Shown piece after piece: positions 21,629 to 32,100 of a stretch of 64,000 nucleotides of DNA. The stretch is from Siphonodentalium dalli (Eukaryota > Mollusca > Scaphopoda > Gadilida > Siphonodentaliidae): positions 64,774,031 to 64,838,030 of the forward strand of contig CP136065.1 in assembly GCA_032622095.1 (NCBI GenBank), in the 5' to 3' direction. A program made the position numbers and the translations under genes. The notes beneath the pieces were generated by a model. That model was given only the letters and a program-made list of their open reading frames with translations. It had not been told where the DNA came from and made no database searches. Position 1 is the first letter of the stretch; every line of letters begins with the position of its first letter.

Positions 21629-21885
21629 AACGAGGATTAATTTCCTGCCCCATTATCTCGATGCATAATACTGGAGCCCATAATAAGAAATAATTAGTCG
21701 CACTTAGAACAGTATTTACTAGGAATTGCTGACGAATTCCCAGTGTTTACGGTGGTGATTCCAGGGACATGAGCTATATATATAAGAGAGAATCTATGCT
21801 GTTTACTTCATGAAGGTTCACATATATAGGGCTTTTGTCTGATGAATTGCTGGTGTCGCACGTTATATAGCCTTCATTTGCATGC
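21629..21885 (+). repeat. Direct repeat left of the CAT microsatellite
   Basis: Matches 22558-22800 in the same orientation: CATTATCTCGATGCATAATA, AATTAGTCGCACTTAGA, TTTACGGTGGTGATTCCA. The microsatellite sits between the two copies. Confidence 0.85.
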
Positions 21886-21960
21886 AGTTACTATGGTACG
21901 GTTATGTATGTTTATGTGTTTTATTCTCTGATCCATCTCTCGCCGTCACGAGCATTGTAA

Positions 21961-22537
21961 TTGTCATCATCATCATCATCACCATCATCATCATCATCGT
22001 CAACATCATCATCATCATCATCATCATCTTCTTCTTCTTCATCGTCATCATGAACATTTCCGTCATCGTCATCATCATCATCATCGTCATCGTCATCATC
22101 ATCATCATTATCATCAACATCATCATCATCATCATCAACATCATCATCGTCATAATAATCATCGTCATCATCATCATTACCGTCATCGTCACCATCATCG
22201 TCGTCATCATCATCATCATAAATAAAGATATATATTATCAGTATCACCCTCATCGTCAACACTATCATTATCAGTATCGTCATCGCGAACACCGTCATTA
22301 TCAACATCATCATCGTCGTATTAATAATCATCACCGTTGTCATCATCATCATCATCGTCATCACAATAATAATCATCAACACTTTCATCGTCAAAACTAT
22401 CATTATCAGCATCGTCATCGCGAACACCGTCATCATCAACAACAGCATCATCATCGTCATCATAATCATCATCATTATCATCACAATAATCATCATAATC
22501 ATCATCATCATCACAATAATCATCATTATTATCACCC
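21961..22537 (+). repeat. CAT/CGTCAT trinucleotide microsatellite
   Basis: Nearly 580 bp of (CAT)n with interspersed CGT, AAC and AAT triplets. Both strands are open over long stretches (a 244-codon frame of Ile/His, a 208-codon frame of Met/Asp), which follows from the triplet composition and is not evidence for a gene. It contains an internal duplicate around TATCGTCATCGCGAACACCG (about 22275 and 22410). Confidence 0.93.
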
Positions 22538-22557
22538 TAATCGTCAAGACGACGATC

Positions 22558-22800
22558 TACGAGGATTCCTGCCCATTATCTCGATGCATAATACTGGACC
22601 CCATAACAAGAAATAATTAGTCGCACTTAGAGGTGTATTTACTAGGAATTGCTGACGAGTTCCCATTGTTTACGGTGGTGATTCCAAGGACATAACTTTG
22701 TAAGAGACAGTTGTTTTCGTCCTGGTGCGTGGTTCACATATCGGGGTTTTGTCTGAATGGCCGGTGCCACACGTATAGAGTCCGTTTAATGCATACGCCG
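22558..22800 (+). repeat. Direct repeat right of the CAT microsatellite
   Basis: Second copy of 21629-21885. The last part is more diverged (TTCACATATCGGGGTTTTGT against TTCACATATATAGGGCTTTT). Confidence 0.85.
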
Positions 22801-22805
22801 GTTTT

Positions 22806-22980
22806 TAGAAGCTGCATAGGTTTTTGAGACAATACACTTCTTTTTTTTTGGATTGGGTGGGATTCGAACCCCGCCCGTGAGCGCGTCTTGAGACTCAAAA
22901 TCAGGCGCCAATACCACATGGCCACCGAAGCGACCCTCCCCCAAATGTGCACTGTCTCAAAAACCCAAGCACCTTCCTAT
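22806..22980 (-). repeat. tRNA-like sequence between inverted repeats
   Basis: Minus strand 22936-22850 has a tRNA-like order: GGGTCGC, an A box TGGCCATGTGG (22914-22924) and a perfect B box GGTTCGAATCC (22860-22870), followed by an A-run. Acceptor pairing fails at the 3' side, and the arms do not fold cleanly, so it is not a working tRNA. Outside it, GGTTTTTGAGACAATACAC (from about 22819) and TGCACTGTCTCAAAAACCC (to about 22966) are inverted copies. It is either a tRNA-derived SINE or a small TIR element that captured a tRNA. Confidence 0.6.
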
Positions 22981-22989
22981 ATAGTTACT

Positions 22990-23500
22990 GTGATACACTT
23001 ATGTATATCGCTCACCACTTTACTCGACCAGCGGTATAGCAAGACAGCAGACATAATATTACGACACCGTAACTGTGGGACGTGTGACACCCGCTAATGA
23101 CTATGTATTGTGATTCGCAACGATTTATGTCTACATTGTATCGTAATATGTCGGCGTTTGTTGATGGTATATGCACATATTTACTCAACCAAAGCAAATG
23201 CACGTAACGTTGCAAATGAGCCAATTGAGCCAAGTTGGCATATATACATCAACAGAATGTCTGTCAAGTTACTACACGAATCGGACCGCTCGTTCAATTT
23301 GGACAAGGACCAGTCTAAGCCGCGAAATTCGACAACTGTTTCTCTCTTATTGTTTTCGGATGTAATACGAGTCTTGAACATCAATGTAGAAAGAATGCTT
23401 TGGGAATGCTAATGGCTATCGTCGTCCATTGTTATGATTCTCCTGTCTGTCTATTGGCGCTACGCAATTGTTGAATAGGGTACAAGCTGCTATAGACCAA
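22990..23500 (+). repeat. Diverged dispersed repeat related to 25600-25700
   Basis: GCGAAATTCGACAACTGTTTCT and TGTCTATTGGCGCTACGCAAT match 25610-25690 (GCGAGAAATTCGACAATAG, TTATCGGCGCTACACAAT). Short frames on both strands have no domain. Confidence 0.45.
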
Positions 23501-24365
23501 ATTGGCCAATGGCCATTTTTTGTCGAAAAAGGCCCAAAAAAAAATATTTGGCCAAAGTGTGTTTTTTTTTTTACCCCAAAATCGGAAATCTAATTAATAA
23601 AACCCAAATTGGTTTTGCAACGGGAGCGACATGAGAATCAAATTTATAGTATGATCTGCTAATTGATCAGGTGATGCAGCTTAATGGATAACAAAGGACA
23701 CTCATGGCAGTGCGCGATCAAACGATGGGCCACCAAACGCAATAACACAGTAATGATGATTAATAATAATGATTGATTGATTGGGGTTTATTGTCGCTTT
23801 AGCAACTAAGACCATATCACGACATTGCCAGTTTTAGTGGTGGAGGAAATCCGAACACTTGCGACTAATCTAACAGTGATTTCAATGGCTGATAAACCAT
23901 GTGCGGCAAACCACCGGCCATCGGCGAGTAACTGGTAACTCCACTAGATAACGATTTCGAGTTACAAAGTCCACGATGGAAACATGTGGATTTGAACCCT
24001 TATCGACAGCGCTGGAGGGCGAAACGGCTTGGAGTTGTACCCTTTACCGAATGAGCCACCGAGCCCCCCCCCCCCTAATAATAATGAATCCTTTGTCTGT
24101 CATATAAGGCTGAATGGTGGTAGAAGGTGAGTAGTGGTATATTGTAAAGTAACAATGGTCGAATTAAAGACGTCTAGAGAAAGTATTCGAACGTATGGAC
24201 ATAATTATATAGAATATTAGATATTAAATAAAACACAAATATTGATTAATTGTGAGACCATAAAATGAAGATTTAATTTGGCCAAAGTTTTTTTTTAATT
24301 TGGCCAAAAAAAATCAGAATTGGCCAAAAAAACATTGGCAAAAATATTTTTCGGCCCAGCGTGTA
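23500..24365. repeat. TTTGGCCAAA-edged element interrupted by a SINE
   Basis: Both edges carry T/A-runs with TTTGGCCAAA-type words (23500-23580 and 24285-24350) in inverted order. The SINE at 23773-24075 lies inside. Family unknown. Confidence 0.4.
23773..24075 (-). mobile_element. Full-length tRNA-derived SINE with target duplication
   Basis: The minus strand starts with a G-run and a tRNA-like head (GGCTCGGTGGCTCATTCGGT) with an A-box-like start and a B box GGTTCAAATCC (about 23992-24002). A ~200-bp body follows and ends TAAACCCCAATCAATCAATC. The flanks repeat TAATAATAATGA exactly (23761-23772 and 24076-24087), a 12-bp target-site duplication. Tails of this type are common in molluscan SINEs (general knowledge). 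Transcription would be by RNA polymerase III, with retrotransposition by a partner LINE. Confidence 0.88.
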
Positions 24366-24435
24366 CATTGCTGATTCGTGGTCCAAAACCACGGAAATCT
24401 CAAAACGTTTTAACCTGGCCCCATGTGTGGTGGCC

Positions 24436-24802
24436 TGCACCTAATGCGCATAAGATTGTCCATTAATAAATGGACAATCCGTACCTAAATTTAAAAATAT
24501 ACTTCTTCAAATATTTCCGATTATAAGTAGCATATCATATGCTCTTTAAAATCACTTCTTCAAATATTTCCGTTATTTCGCCAAAAACACTTCTTCAAAT
24601 ATCTCCGTTATTTCGTCAAAAACTCTTCTTCAAATATATCCGTTATTTAGTTAATACAAATTAAATTAAATGATTAGCGTTAATGGTTCTTTCTAAATGG
24701 ACAATCGACCACGCGTACCACGCGTGGTCGGATTGACCATTAATTAATGAAAATTTAGGTACGGATTGTCCATTTATAAATGGCCAATCCTTAAAGAATT
24801 GC
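24436..24802. mobile_element. TIR element with ~35-bp internal repeats, copy 2
   Basis: Inverted counterpart of 11161-11721: GGACAATCCGTACCTAAATT at both ends, four CTTCTTCAAATAT units inside, and GACCACGCGT near the right end. Shorter by about 200 bp. Confidence 0.85.
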
Positions 24803-24814
24803 CTGGTGTGGTAC

Positions 24815-25960
24815 CAACCAGACTCGGCATTGTACATTCTATAACTTCGTTTATCTAACGATCACAATACCACAACTCGGAAATGTAACCGTTCTTTTTG
24901 AAGTCCTGGATATTGAGTGTCCACTATCTCAGATCGCCAACACAATCAAAGGAATTCATTGATTGTCACCCACCCATCCATGCTGGGCGTACAAGCTGGG
25001 CGTGATTTTTTGTATGTATAATTTCATCTATTCATGGGACAACTCGCTACTGTCACAATACTTCTTTCAGCTTTACGTGATCCCTAAACAGTCAGGGCCA
25101 CATTAAAGTATGCCAATAGACATTACCAATCATGGCACTCCAAATTCAAATTCACATCAATTAAATTATATTATTACGAATACTAATCATGAAGAGAAAT
25201 TATCGCCATTCGTTTCCACAATCATTTTTAGTCATAATAATCAGCCTGTTGATTGTGGACTGCAAACGGAAGACGATGATTACAGCCGGGAACAGGGGGC
25301 TACGACAGATCAGGCTCCCCGTCGGATTACAGCCGGGAACAGGAGGCTACGACAGATCACGCTCCCCGTCGTTGTTTCTCATCCTCGTTACAAAATCTTC
25401 TGTTGAGGACAATCGATGCACGAACTAATCTGGCAAATCTGCGACGCCGGGTACAGACAAATCTCGGCATAGTACATGTACAACTTCGTTTGTCTAACGA
25501 TCAAACTAGCATAACTCGTTACTGCCACGATGCTTTCATAATTCCCGGACAGTCAGACAAAAATGGTCAAGTTTTAAGTTCAATTGGGACAAATGCCAAT
25601 TTAAAATGCGAGAAATTCGACAATAGTTTCTGTCTTACTTTGTATTTCGTGATTGTCATGTCTGTTTATCGGCGCTACACAATATTAAACTCCACGAAGT
25701 GTTTATCTCCCTTGATGGCCAGATAAGACCGCTGCAACCTGCGACATTTTACCCACATTTTGTGGACTTCCGCTCTAATCGTATATACACCGAGCGAACA
25801 GCGCTACACATTGTCCGTAGTCAGCTCACTAGCTATCAAATAAAACATGTATCATTTCAAACATTATTGTTCGCAAAACGCTGATAGAATCCGAGCACTA
25901 TTTCGTACAATGGTGTGATCAGGTTTCCAGGTTAGTGTTATAAACAGGCAAAACCACGTG
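24815..25960 (+). repeat. Dispersed repeat rich in ACTTCGTTTATCTAACGATC
   Basis: The word TAACTTCGTTTATCTAACGA, with a preceding AGACTCG-CATT, occurs near 24822, 25470, 27410 and 27520. A ~48-bp tandem duplication (GATTACAGCCGGGAACAGG) lies at about 25278-25372. AATCGATGCACGAACTA is shared by 25408 and 27719. Frames are short and inconsistent between copies. Confidence 0.6.
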
Positions 25961-25984
25961 AAACCTCATTATCGATCCGGTCGT

Positions 25985-26900
25985 TCGACGGAGAGGACGT
26001 GCACCAGCGCTTTTGCACTAATCCGTTGAGCGACCTTGAGTTTTTTGTCGAAGGCTCGGTGGAAATGGATTCAGCTTTAATCCCCACCGAGCTTTTGCAC
26101 GCACTGAGCAGCTTCCAGTCGGCCCATTGTGTTGGTTGGACTATACATGTTAATGCGGGTCAGCTGGAGTTAGCGGTTCGGTACCAGTAGTACATTCCTC
26201 TACCCGTGGCTTGGCAGGACTTGGGGCTAACAAGGAAGCAGGGAAGAAGAGGAAGAAGAACAAGCCTCCTTCCAGACGCCGAATGGACGTCGACAGGAGG
26301 GCCAAGTGCAGACAGGGGAGCACTGAGAGACGCCCAGTTCCCCCACTTGGCCTCCGTCGATGATAAAACCACCAGAAGCAGGGACGCCGTTGACACCCGG
26401 GATGTTCCTGCCGTCGTCATCGAGGCCAGCGGGGACAGGGACGCCGATGTAACCCGGACGTCCCTGCCGCCGACTTCGTGGTGGAGATGGACACGCTACC
26501 ACCAAGGACACTGGAATATCATCACAGCCCGGTGTCCTTCATCTCCACCACCAACACGAACAACAGCAGCGGCTCTGCTGACGATATAGTCAAATCGGCC
26601 CTTGCAGCCATAGAGATGTCAACGCGGAGACTGGCGGATACAACAAATAAAAATCACAGATGAACTCCTAGCTGCCGCCAGTTCCCAACCGACATCTCAA
26701 CCAACAACAACAACAACATCGGCATCAGCCGAAAGAACAAAAAAGGCAAAGGAGAAAAAAATAAATAAATATACATAGATCATTTCCACTTCATCATCAT
26801 CACTTCTTGTTAATGTAACACCATTACATGTATCATTAAAAATTCCAAAGTGGGTTGTAGGGAAGGGGTCCGCCCCTTCCAAGTCTTCCCGGGTTAAATC
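25985..26900 (+). pseudogene. Degraded ORF1-like retroelement, copy C
   Basis: Homologue of 45945-47101. Frame blocks follow the same order: an N-terminal part with LIPTELLHALSSFQ (about 26080; compare LIPDAVLAAVQRS at 46108), a basic stretch KQGRRGRR (26235), then VPAVVIEASGDRDADVT (about 26403), and in another frame TLPPRTLEYHHSPVSFIST (about 26490). At least one frameshift near 26470 and a stop near 26187 break it. The 3' end keeps the stem-loop at 26861-26880 followed by CCCGGG. It encodes no reverse transcriptase. Confidence 0.8.
26861..26880 (+). promoter_or_regulatory. 3'-terminal stem-loop of the ORF1-like element, copy C
   Basis: GGAAGGGG-TCCG-CCCCTTCC forms an 8-bp stem with a 4-nt loop. 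It is followed by AAGTCTTCCCGGG. It occupies the same place as the stems at 47046-47065 and 47868-47887 but has different bases. Confidence 0.75.
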
Positions 26901-27300
26901 CCCAAATACCTCTTCACTCGTGTAAACATGTTCAATCTGTCATAATCTGTCATTATATATCAGTAGGTGAAGATTATCAACGGATCCTTCTGATTTGCAC
27001 TTCCGGCCTACTATAAAGAGTGGATTTCGTAAAAATGTTTACCAAATTAGACAAAATAGTCCACTTTCAACACTTTTTGAGAAGTTGACAACATGTGGTT
27101 TCAGCCATTGTATGGGGAAAACCACCGCTAAATATATAATGCCGAACGTTTCATTAAACTGGTACCAAGTCGGTGACACGCAGAGCCAAAAAGGAGGTAT
27201 CATCGGTGCGCTCTTGTATATCTCTTGTTTAATAGACTGGTTCGTGGTAAAATAAACTGCAAAAATCTCAAAAAGTAGTAAGCTGACACTCTGTGTTGTA
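26901..27300. other. Unassigned sequence
   Basis: Both strands have an open frame of about 90-110 codons near 26995-27374, overlapping each other. No domain recognised. Confidence 0.35.
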
Positions 27301-27790
27301 TTGACTGTTCCCCGGGCTATAAACCTTGCCACAGCCCTGCTTTGGGCGCCATTATAGGGAATGGCACGTTGCATAACGATGTGAGCCAGGCGAGTTTATT
27401 TGTGGTCAGGCCAGACTCGACATTATACATGTATAACTTCGTTTATCTAACGACCAAAAGAACATTATTAGCCACTTTCATAATGCTTTCACAATTCCAG
27501 GGCAGGAGACAAACAAACCAGACTCGACATTCTACTTCGTTTATCTAACGATCACAAGAACACAACTATAGCCAGTGTCACGTGCAATGATTTGGACAGT
27601 CGGCAGCCACCTTAGAATGCGCATATATAGATATTACAACCGGAAATTGGCGATTGCGATGTATCCGGCTCCGAGTCGTGGTTTTTTATCCACCTTACGT
27701 AATCTTCTGATGAGGAGAATCGATGCACGAACTATTCTCACGACGTCTGTTTCCTGTCTTGCGCGCCAAACGTGATAAAGAAATCCCGAA
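27301..27790 (+). repeat. Dispersed repeat, second locus
   Basis: Begins with the CTATAAACCTTGCCAC segment shared with 92-140. It continues with two tandem copies of the AACTTCGTTTATCTAACGA repeat and the AATCGATGCACGAACTA part shared with 25408. Confidence 0.6.
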
Positions 27791-28556
27791 ATCAATTGTT
27801 GTTTCTCCAAGTCCATGTTAGACTTTGATGGCATTAGCAAAACCTCCATCAGCGTCGAATATGTGCAATACATCATTAATTGTGGATTAGTGACGACATT
27901 CTGACGTTACGGGCACGCGCTGTGCATAATGACTTCATAATTAGCGGGTATTTGATTGAGAGGGCGTAAGAATAACACACGGTATAATCCTTCTCGCTGA
28001 TTCCTATCGACACTTGAAATACAAATGATGATTGGAGCATTGACAGACGTCGTCGGGATTTTGTGCTGAGATTCCCGATTGGAAGCAATCCTTTACAGAT
28101 TCAAATCACGATTGTGAGTTCATCATCCATTTCACGCCCTTTGTCTGCTACCATGTTATACAATGTGTGATTCAACAGTCGGGAAAAGGGTGGGGCATAC
28201 ATCGCGGTTATCATATATATATATATATTATTGCCTCCATTAAGAGAGTGGTTGTTCACACAACATTATTTACTGTTGGATAATCATAATACTACACAAT
28301 AGAGTTATTTATATTTCAGACGATGGATATGACTTATCCGCTAAAAGCAGACAGTCGACGATAAAGTGTTATACCCTCACGAGTTGGCACAAGTGATATA
28401 AAACAAGGCAGTGTCGATGATAACGCTGTCTGGTAACACTGCTATTTCTGTGTGAATGGGCACAGGTTGACCTCCCAGTATGAGGGCCATCAGTATCTAC
28501 ATAGATAATGAGTCCAGGAAGAGGTATATTCTGCCATATTTGTCAATAATCGGGTC
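27791..28556. other. Unassigned sequence
   Basis: No recognisable gene; a short AT run at about 28215-28229. Confidence 0.35.
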
Positions 28557-29140
28557 TCAGTAACTATTTCGAATTTGGACTATAACAGCAGCTTGGCACA
28601 GCCAAAATACATGCGAAAACTCATATTCAATCCGTGAATCGCACATTCCGCATACAGAGTTGTTGACGTAGGTTGACTTGTTAAGTAGCAAGGCAAGATT
28701 TCTTAGCGGCATCGATATAAGTCGGTTTGATTTCAATATCCGCCATATGTTCCACATGTCGTTAGGGTAAGGATGACATCGAAGACAAGAGTGAATTTTG
28801 GATTATCTCTAGCTGATTGATGCCATAAAGCTCAATAGTCCGCCTCGACACTGGAATGGACGAGTTTCTTCCAGACATCATTTGAAGGGAACGTACCTTT
28901 ATCCAGATATAACCGCATATGGTCAAACAGTTTGTATTTCTCCAATAGGGGAATTATATCAGAGACGAATCCGGACATTACATTTCCGCACGGAAGATGC
29001 TGGTATACCCTGCAGAGGAAGAGCTTGAGAGGCACCTGATGGTGTGTTGGTATATGGATGAGTTTTTCCAAGAAGCACTTTGCGAATGTGGATTTGTCAT
29101 TCGATTGGAAACACCCATAAGAGACCAAGTGTCATATTAG
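28557..29140 (-). pseudogene. LINE C-terminal remnant, second type
   Basis: On the minus strand one frame carries VPLKLFLCRVYQHLPCGNV, GFVSDIIPLLEKYKLFDHM and GTFPSNDVWKKLVHSSVEA (about 29060-28835). These fit the conserved region downstream of the RT domain in a common invertebrate non-LTR group. After a stop and frame changes, the last block has VCGMCDSRIEYEFSHVFWLC (about 28645-28586), a Cys/His zinc-binding tail. The catalytic RT is missing. Clade not assigned. Confidence 0.75.
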
Positions 29141-29634
29141 TTGAAGCACGGGCAGGCAGAGACTGTGTGTGTTTTACACATTTCCGGAATGAACGCTCTA
29201 AATTGAGAAGAGCAGAATAAATTAATTGGTTTTACAGTCTGTGCTTATATATGCTGCTTTACAAACCAAAGAATACACCGTGTTCTCGTCTTTAAATATG
29301 AAATATATAGTGAGTGACAGGCTAAATTAAAGGCACTGTTATATCAACATATCCTCGTGAAATTAGGTTCATAATTGACCTATACTATTCGCATATAGGT
29401 TCATGAATCATGTTGGATTATTTTATTCTGAATTAAGCCGATAGTGGACTTATATCCGTTATTCGGTTTTATGGCGCGGGCCACAATGAAAACATATTAT
29501 AAAAGCGTACATCTGGTATTTTGTGAGTTGGTTTATTCGTGTCAGTGTCGGCCCATAATGAACTTATAATGAGTTATTTTGAGTCGATAATGACAAGAAC
29601 ACGAATACCATGGTTCGGCCCAGGGTGAGAATTT
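29141..29634. other. Unassigned sequence
   Basis: No gene or clear repeat. Confidence 0.35.
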
Positions 29635-29989
29635 TTTTTAATCAGAACCTGAAGATTGCAAAATCATAGCATTTAGACTGCACTGGTTGGCCTAAAGTTT
29701 GGATTTGTTTCTATCCTAAGGTTGGAATAATGGACCTTTCCACAGCTGTCAATCAAATAATTATTAGCGGATATTTTCGACCAATCAGCGACTGAGCCGG
29801 CCAATGGCTGCATTGAAAATTCTCCTGCAATCTTTCTTCACCATAATTTTGATATCAGTGTTAAACTTGTTTGTTGTCAAATCATAATATACTGAGAGTT
29901 ATATGTGCGGCATGATGTTATAAACTGACCCGTGATTATAACAATGTTTTTCATTTAGCATGACACTTGTCATAAGTTTCACATTTAAT

Positions 29990-30370
29990 GGCAAAATGAA
30001 TGTGTGTTCTCTGGTTTACATGTATTAAAGAGTTCAGGGATCTCTCTGTCTGTTCTAGTCTTTTTTTTCTTCCAGAGCCCTTGACCGATTTCAACCAAAT
30101 TTGGTGTGGTGCCTCGGGGTACACCGACAGATGTTATAACGGCCTTATTTTTAAAATTAAATTTTTTTCTCAAAATTTTAAATTTTTTAGCAAGAAGTTT
30201 CAATCTAAAAATTTAAAAAGAAAATTTAAAAATTATATTTGCAAAAAAATTAAAAATTAAATTAAAAAACAAAAAATTATATTCATTTTTTTCAAAGTTT
30301 CGATCCAAAAATTAAAAAAGAAAATTAAAAAAACAAATTAAAAAATTTAATTTAAATAAAAAAAATTCGA
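29990..30370 (+). repeat. Repeat with CCGATTTCAACCAAATTTGG and an A/T-only tail
   Basis: CTGTCTGTTCTAG, then TTGACCGATTTCAACCAAAT, then about 220 bp almost without G or C (30150-30370). The first words recall retroelement tails known from invertebrates. A short frame in the A/T tract is not meaningful. Confidence 0.5.
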
Positions 30371-30589
30371 AATCAAACTGTTTTAAAGATAACAAATTTG
30401 CACGAATCATATGCAATGAGTCTGTTTCAGCTATTTAACATAAGGGCAAGTGCTTATGTATTCACTTCGGAAGTCGATCTCGGGTAACAGACACTATTTA
30501 TGTGGATAAAGTATGTTTTACCAGTGGGCGGTACTACCGTTGTGCGTGTGGCCTCTGTGGAGAGCTCCATTCCAACTGACGGCCATTTC

Positions 30590-30790
30590 AGTCCCAAATG
30601 TTGATAACTAGCAGGAAATATGCGAATGTTGGTCTAAAAACAAGAAATTCCCCGCTAATAAATTGTTGAAAAATCAAACTACGAGAACAATTTCAACCTA
30701 TTGTTGGTGTGAAATTTCCAAATAATGTTGTGTCAGGTATGAAATGTCCAACTGTTGAAAATTTAGACCAAAGTTCGGGGTGAGACACAC
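30590..30790 (+). repeat. Fragment of the 7701-8290 repeat
   Basis: Shares GAATGTTGGTCTAAAAACAA-like, AATTCCCC and GAACAATTTCAACC words with 8130-8270. Confidence 0.6.
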
Positions 30791-30871
30791 ACCCAAACCC
30801 CAATCGCCATGACCCTGGTCTTCACATAATTCAACTTAATTAACTGAAATAATCACATTTTCACTGTGTAT

Positions 30872-31163
30872 TTAACCCTTTCTATACTAAAGCATCATTG
30901 ATGAGTAGTTATCCCATAGGAAAAGTTAAGATAATACGTTTAATCCTTTCTATACTAAAGCATCATTGACGAGTAGTTATCCCATAGGAAATGTTCAGAT
31001 TATAAGTTCAACAAACGACCTCAATAAATAGGGCTCCTTCTGTACTTGTATTGATCTGTCGTCTGCTTATATTACATGTATATCCCCGCAAATCAAAAAT
31101 AGACCATTCCTATGTACACTCTTTACCCGAATGAGAGAATCCATTTAGTATAGAAAGGGTTAA
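30872..31163. mobile_element. TTAACCC-type element, family C complete copy
   Basis: Bounded by TTAA. The left tip is TTAACCCTTTCTATACTAAA and the right tip its complement, TTTAGTATAGAAAGGGTTAA. The first ~80 bp is duplicated in tandem. Relatives lie at 43960-47298 (interrupted), 60637-60897, 61857-62122 and 16610-16690. The tip resembles piggyBac-type ends. Non-autonomous. Confidence 0.85.
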
Positions 31164-31510
31164 ACACTCTCATGAATATGCCATAAATAGCACGACAAGG
31201 CAAATCACACAATCGTCTGTTTCTCACTCACACAAAACATCACATTTACGATCTAGTTACACCAGCGATTGGCCTAGGGTCTCAATTAGTGCATTTCAGT
31301 CTATTTTCCGTTACCGATCTGGCCCCCTGGGCTTACTGTTAATGGTGAGAAACCAGATTTCTTGAATAGGTCCCTGGTCTCCCCTAACTGGAGGGGTGAT
31401 TATACAGGTAATTATCGAGCAAATTGGATTCGGCAACCTTGGACTACTCATCTGGCTCGGGGTCCAAGTTTCCTTCGACTTAAACCAGCTTGTGATATTT
31501 ATAGGTTATT
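31164..31510. other. Unassigned sequence
   Basis: No gene or repeat recognised. Confidence 0.35.
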
Positions 31511-31626
31511 ACTTTGTTAGTTTGATATCGGTCGAGATGTCAGCCCGAGGTAACTTCTTATCAGGCTGATACGAAGTTACCGAGGGCTGATATGTCACGG
31601 CCGATATCAAACCAACCAAATAATAA
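31511..31626 (+). repeat. Hairpin with one tandem G.A site (H8)
   Basis: Arms share TTTGATATCGG, CAGCCC and GGTAACTTC. GA at 31547-31548 faces GA at 31582-31583 inside CAGCCC-GA-GGTAAC and GTTACC-GA-GGGCTG. The tip is TATCAG-G-CTGATA. The right half recurs at 31845-31925, where the second GA is TC. Confidence 0.75.
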
Positions 31627-32100
31627 CCTCGTTACTAATTAGATCAACTATATGCCATCAATATAAATTCGAATGTCGGTGTAAACAGATATAAGATTAA
31701 ATGGACAACAGGTAGAATATAAACGCATTAACTAAATTTGCATCTTAAATAGGCCTACAATATTGACGAGTTGTAAATTTGCTTGTGAACACGCACGTTA
31801 TATAGCCAAGTAGATATTCCCGATTTACATTGAAAATTACTGAGTCTCAGGCTGATATGAAGTTACCTCGGGCTGATATGTCTCGGCCGATATCCAACTA
31901 ACCATTTAACAACCTCGTTATTAATTAGATCAACTGTATATGGTCATACAACCACTATCCATTCTTGTTCAGTTGATTGGTGAAAACACATAATTGAATG
32001 GACAACAGATATAATACATACGAATAAAATAAATTTACATCTTAAATACGATGTTGATGAGTTGTATATAAGCCTATTCACTGTTTCGCGATTTTCAAGA
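31550..32100 (+). repeat. Tandem duplication of ~300 bp
   Basis: 31555-31830 and 31845-32085 align: CTCGTTA-TAATTAGATCAACT, AATGGACAACAG, TTGCATCTTAAATA, GACGAGTTGTA. Confidence 0.65.

Noticed and set aside
21882-22616. 244-codon His/Ile-rich frame and opposite-strand Met/Asp-rich frames
   Set aside because: They follow from the CAT triplet repeat; both strands and several frames are open.
22850-22936. Functional tRNA gene
   Set aside because: The B box is perfect, but the acceptor and anticodon arms do not pair and no T-run terminator follows on the transcribed strand.
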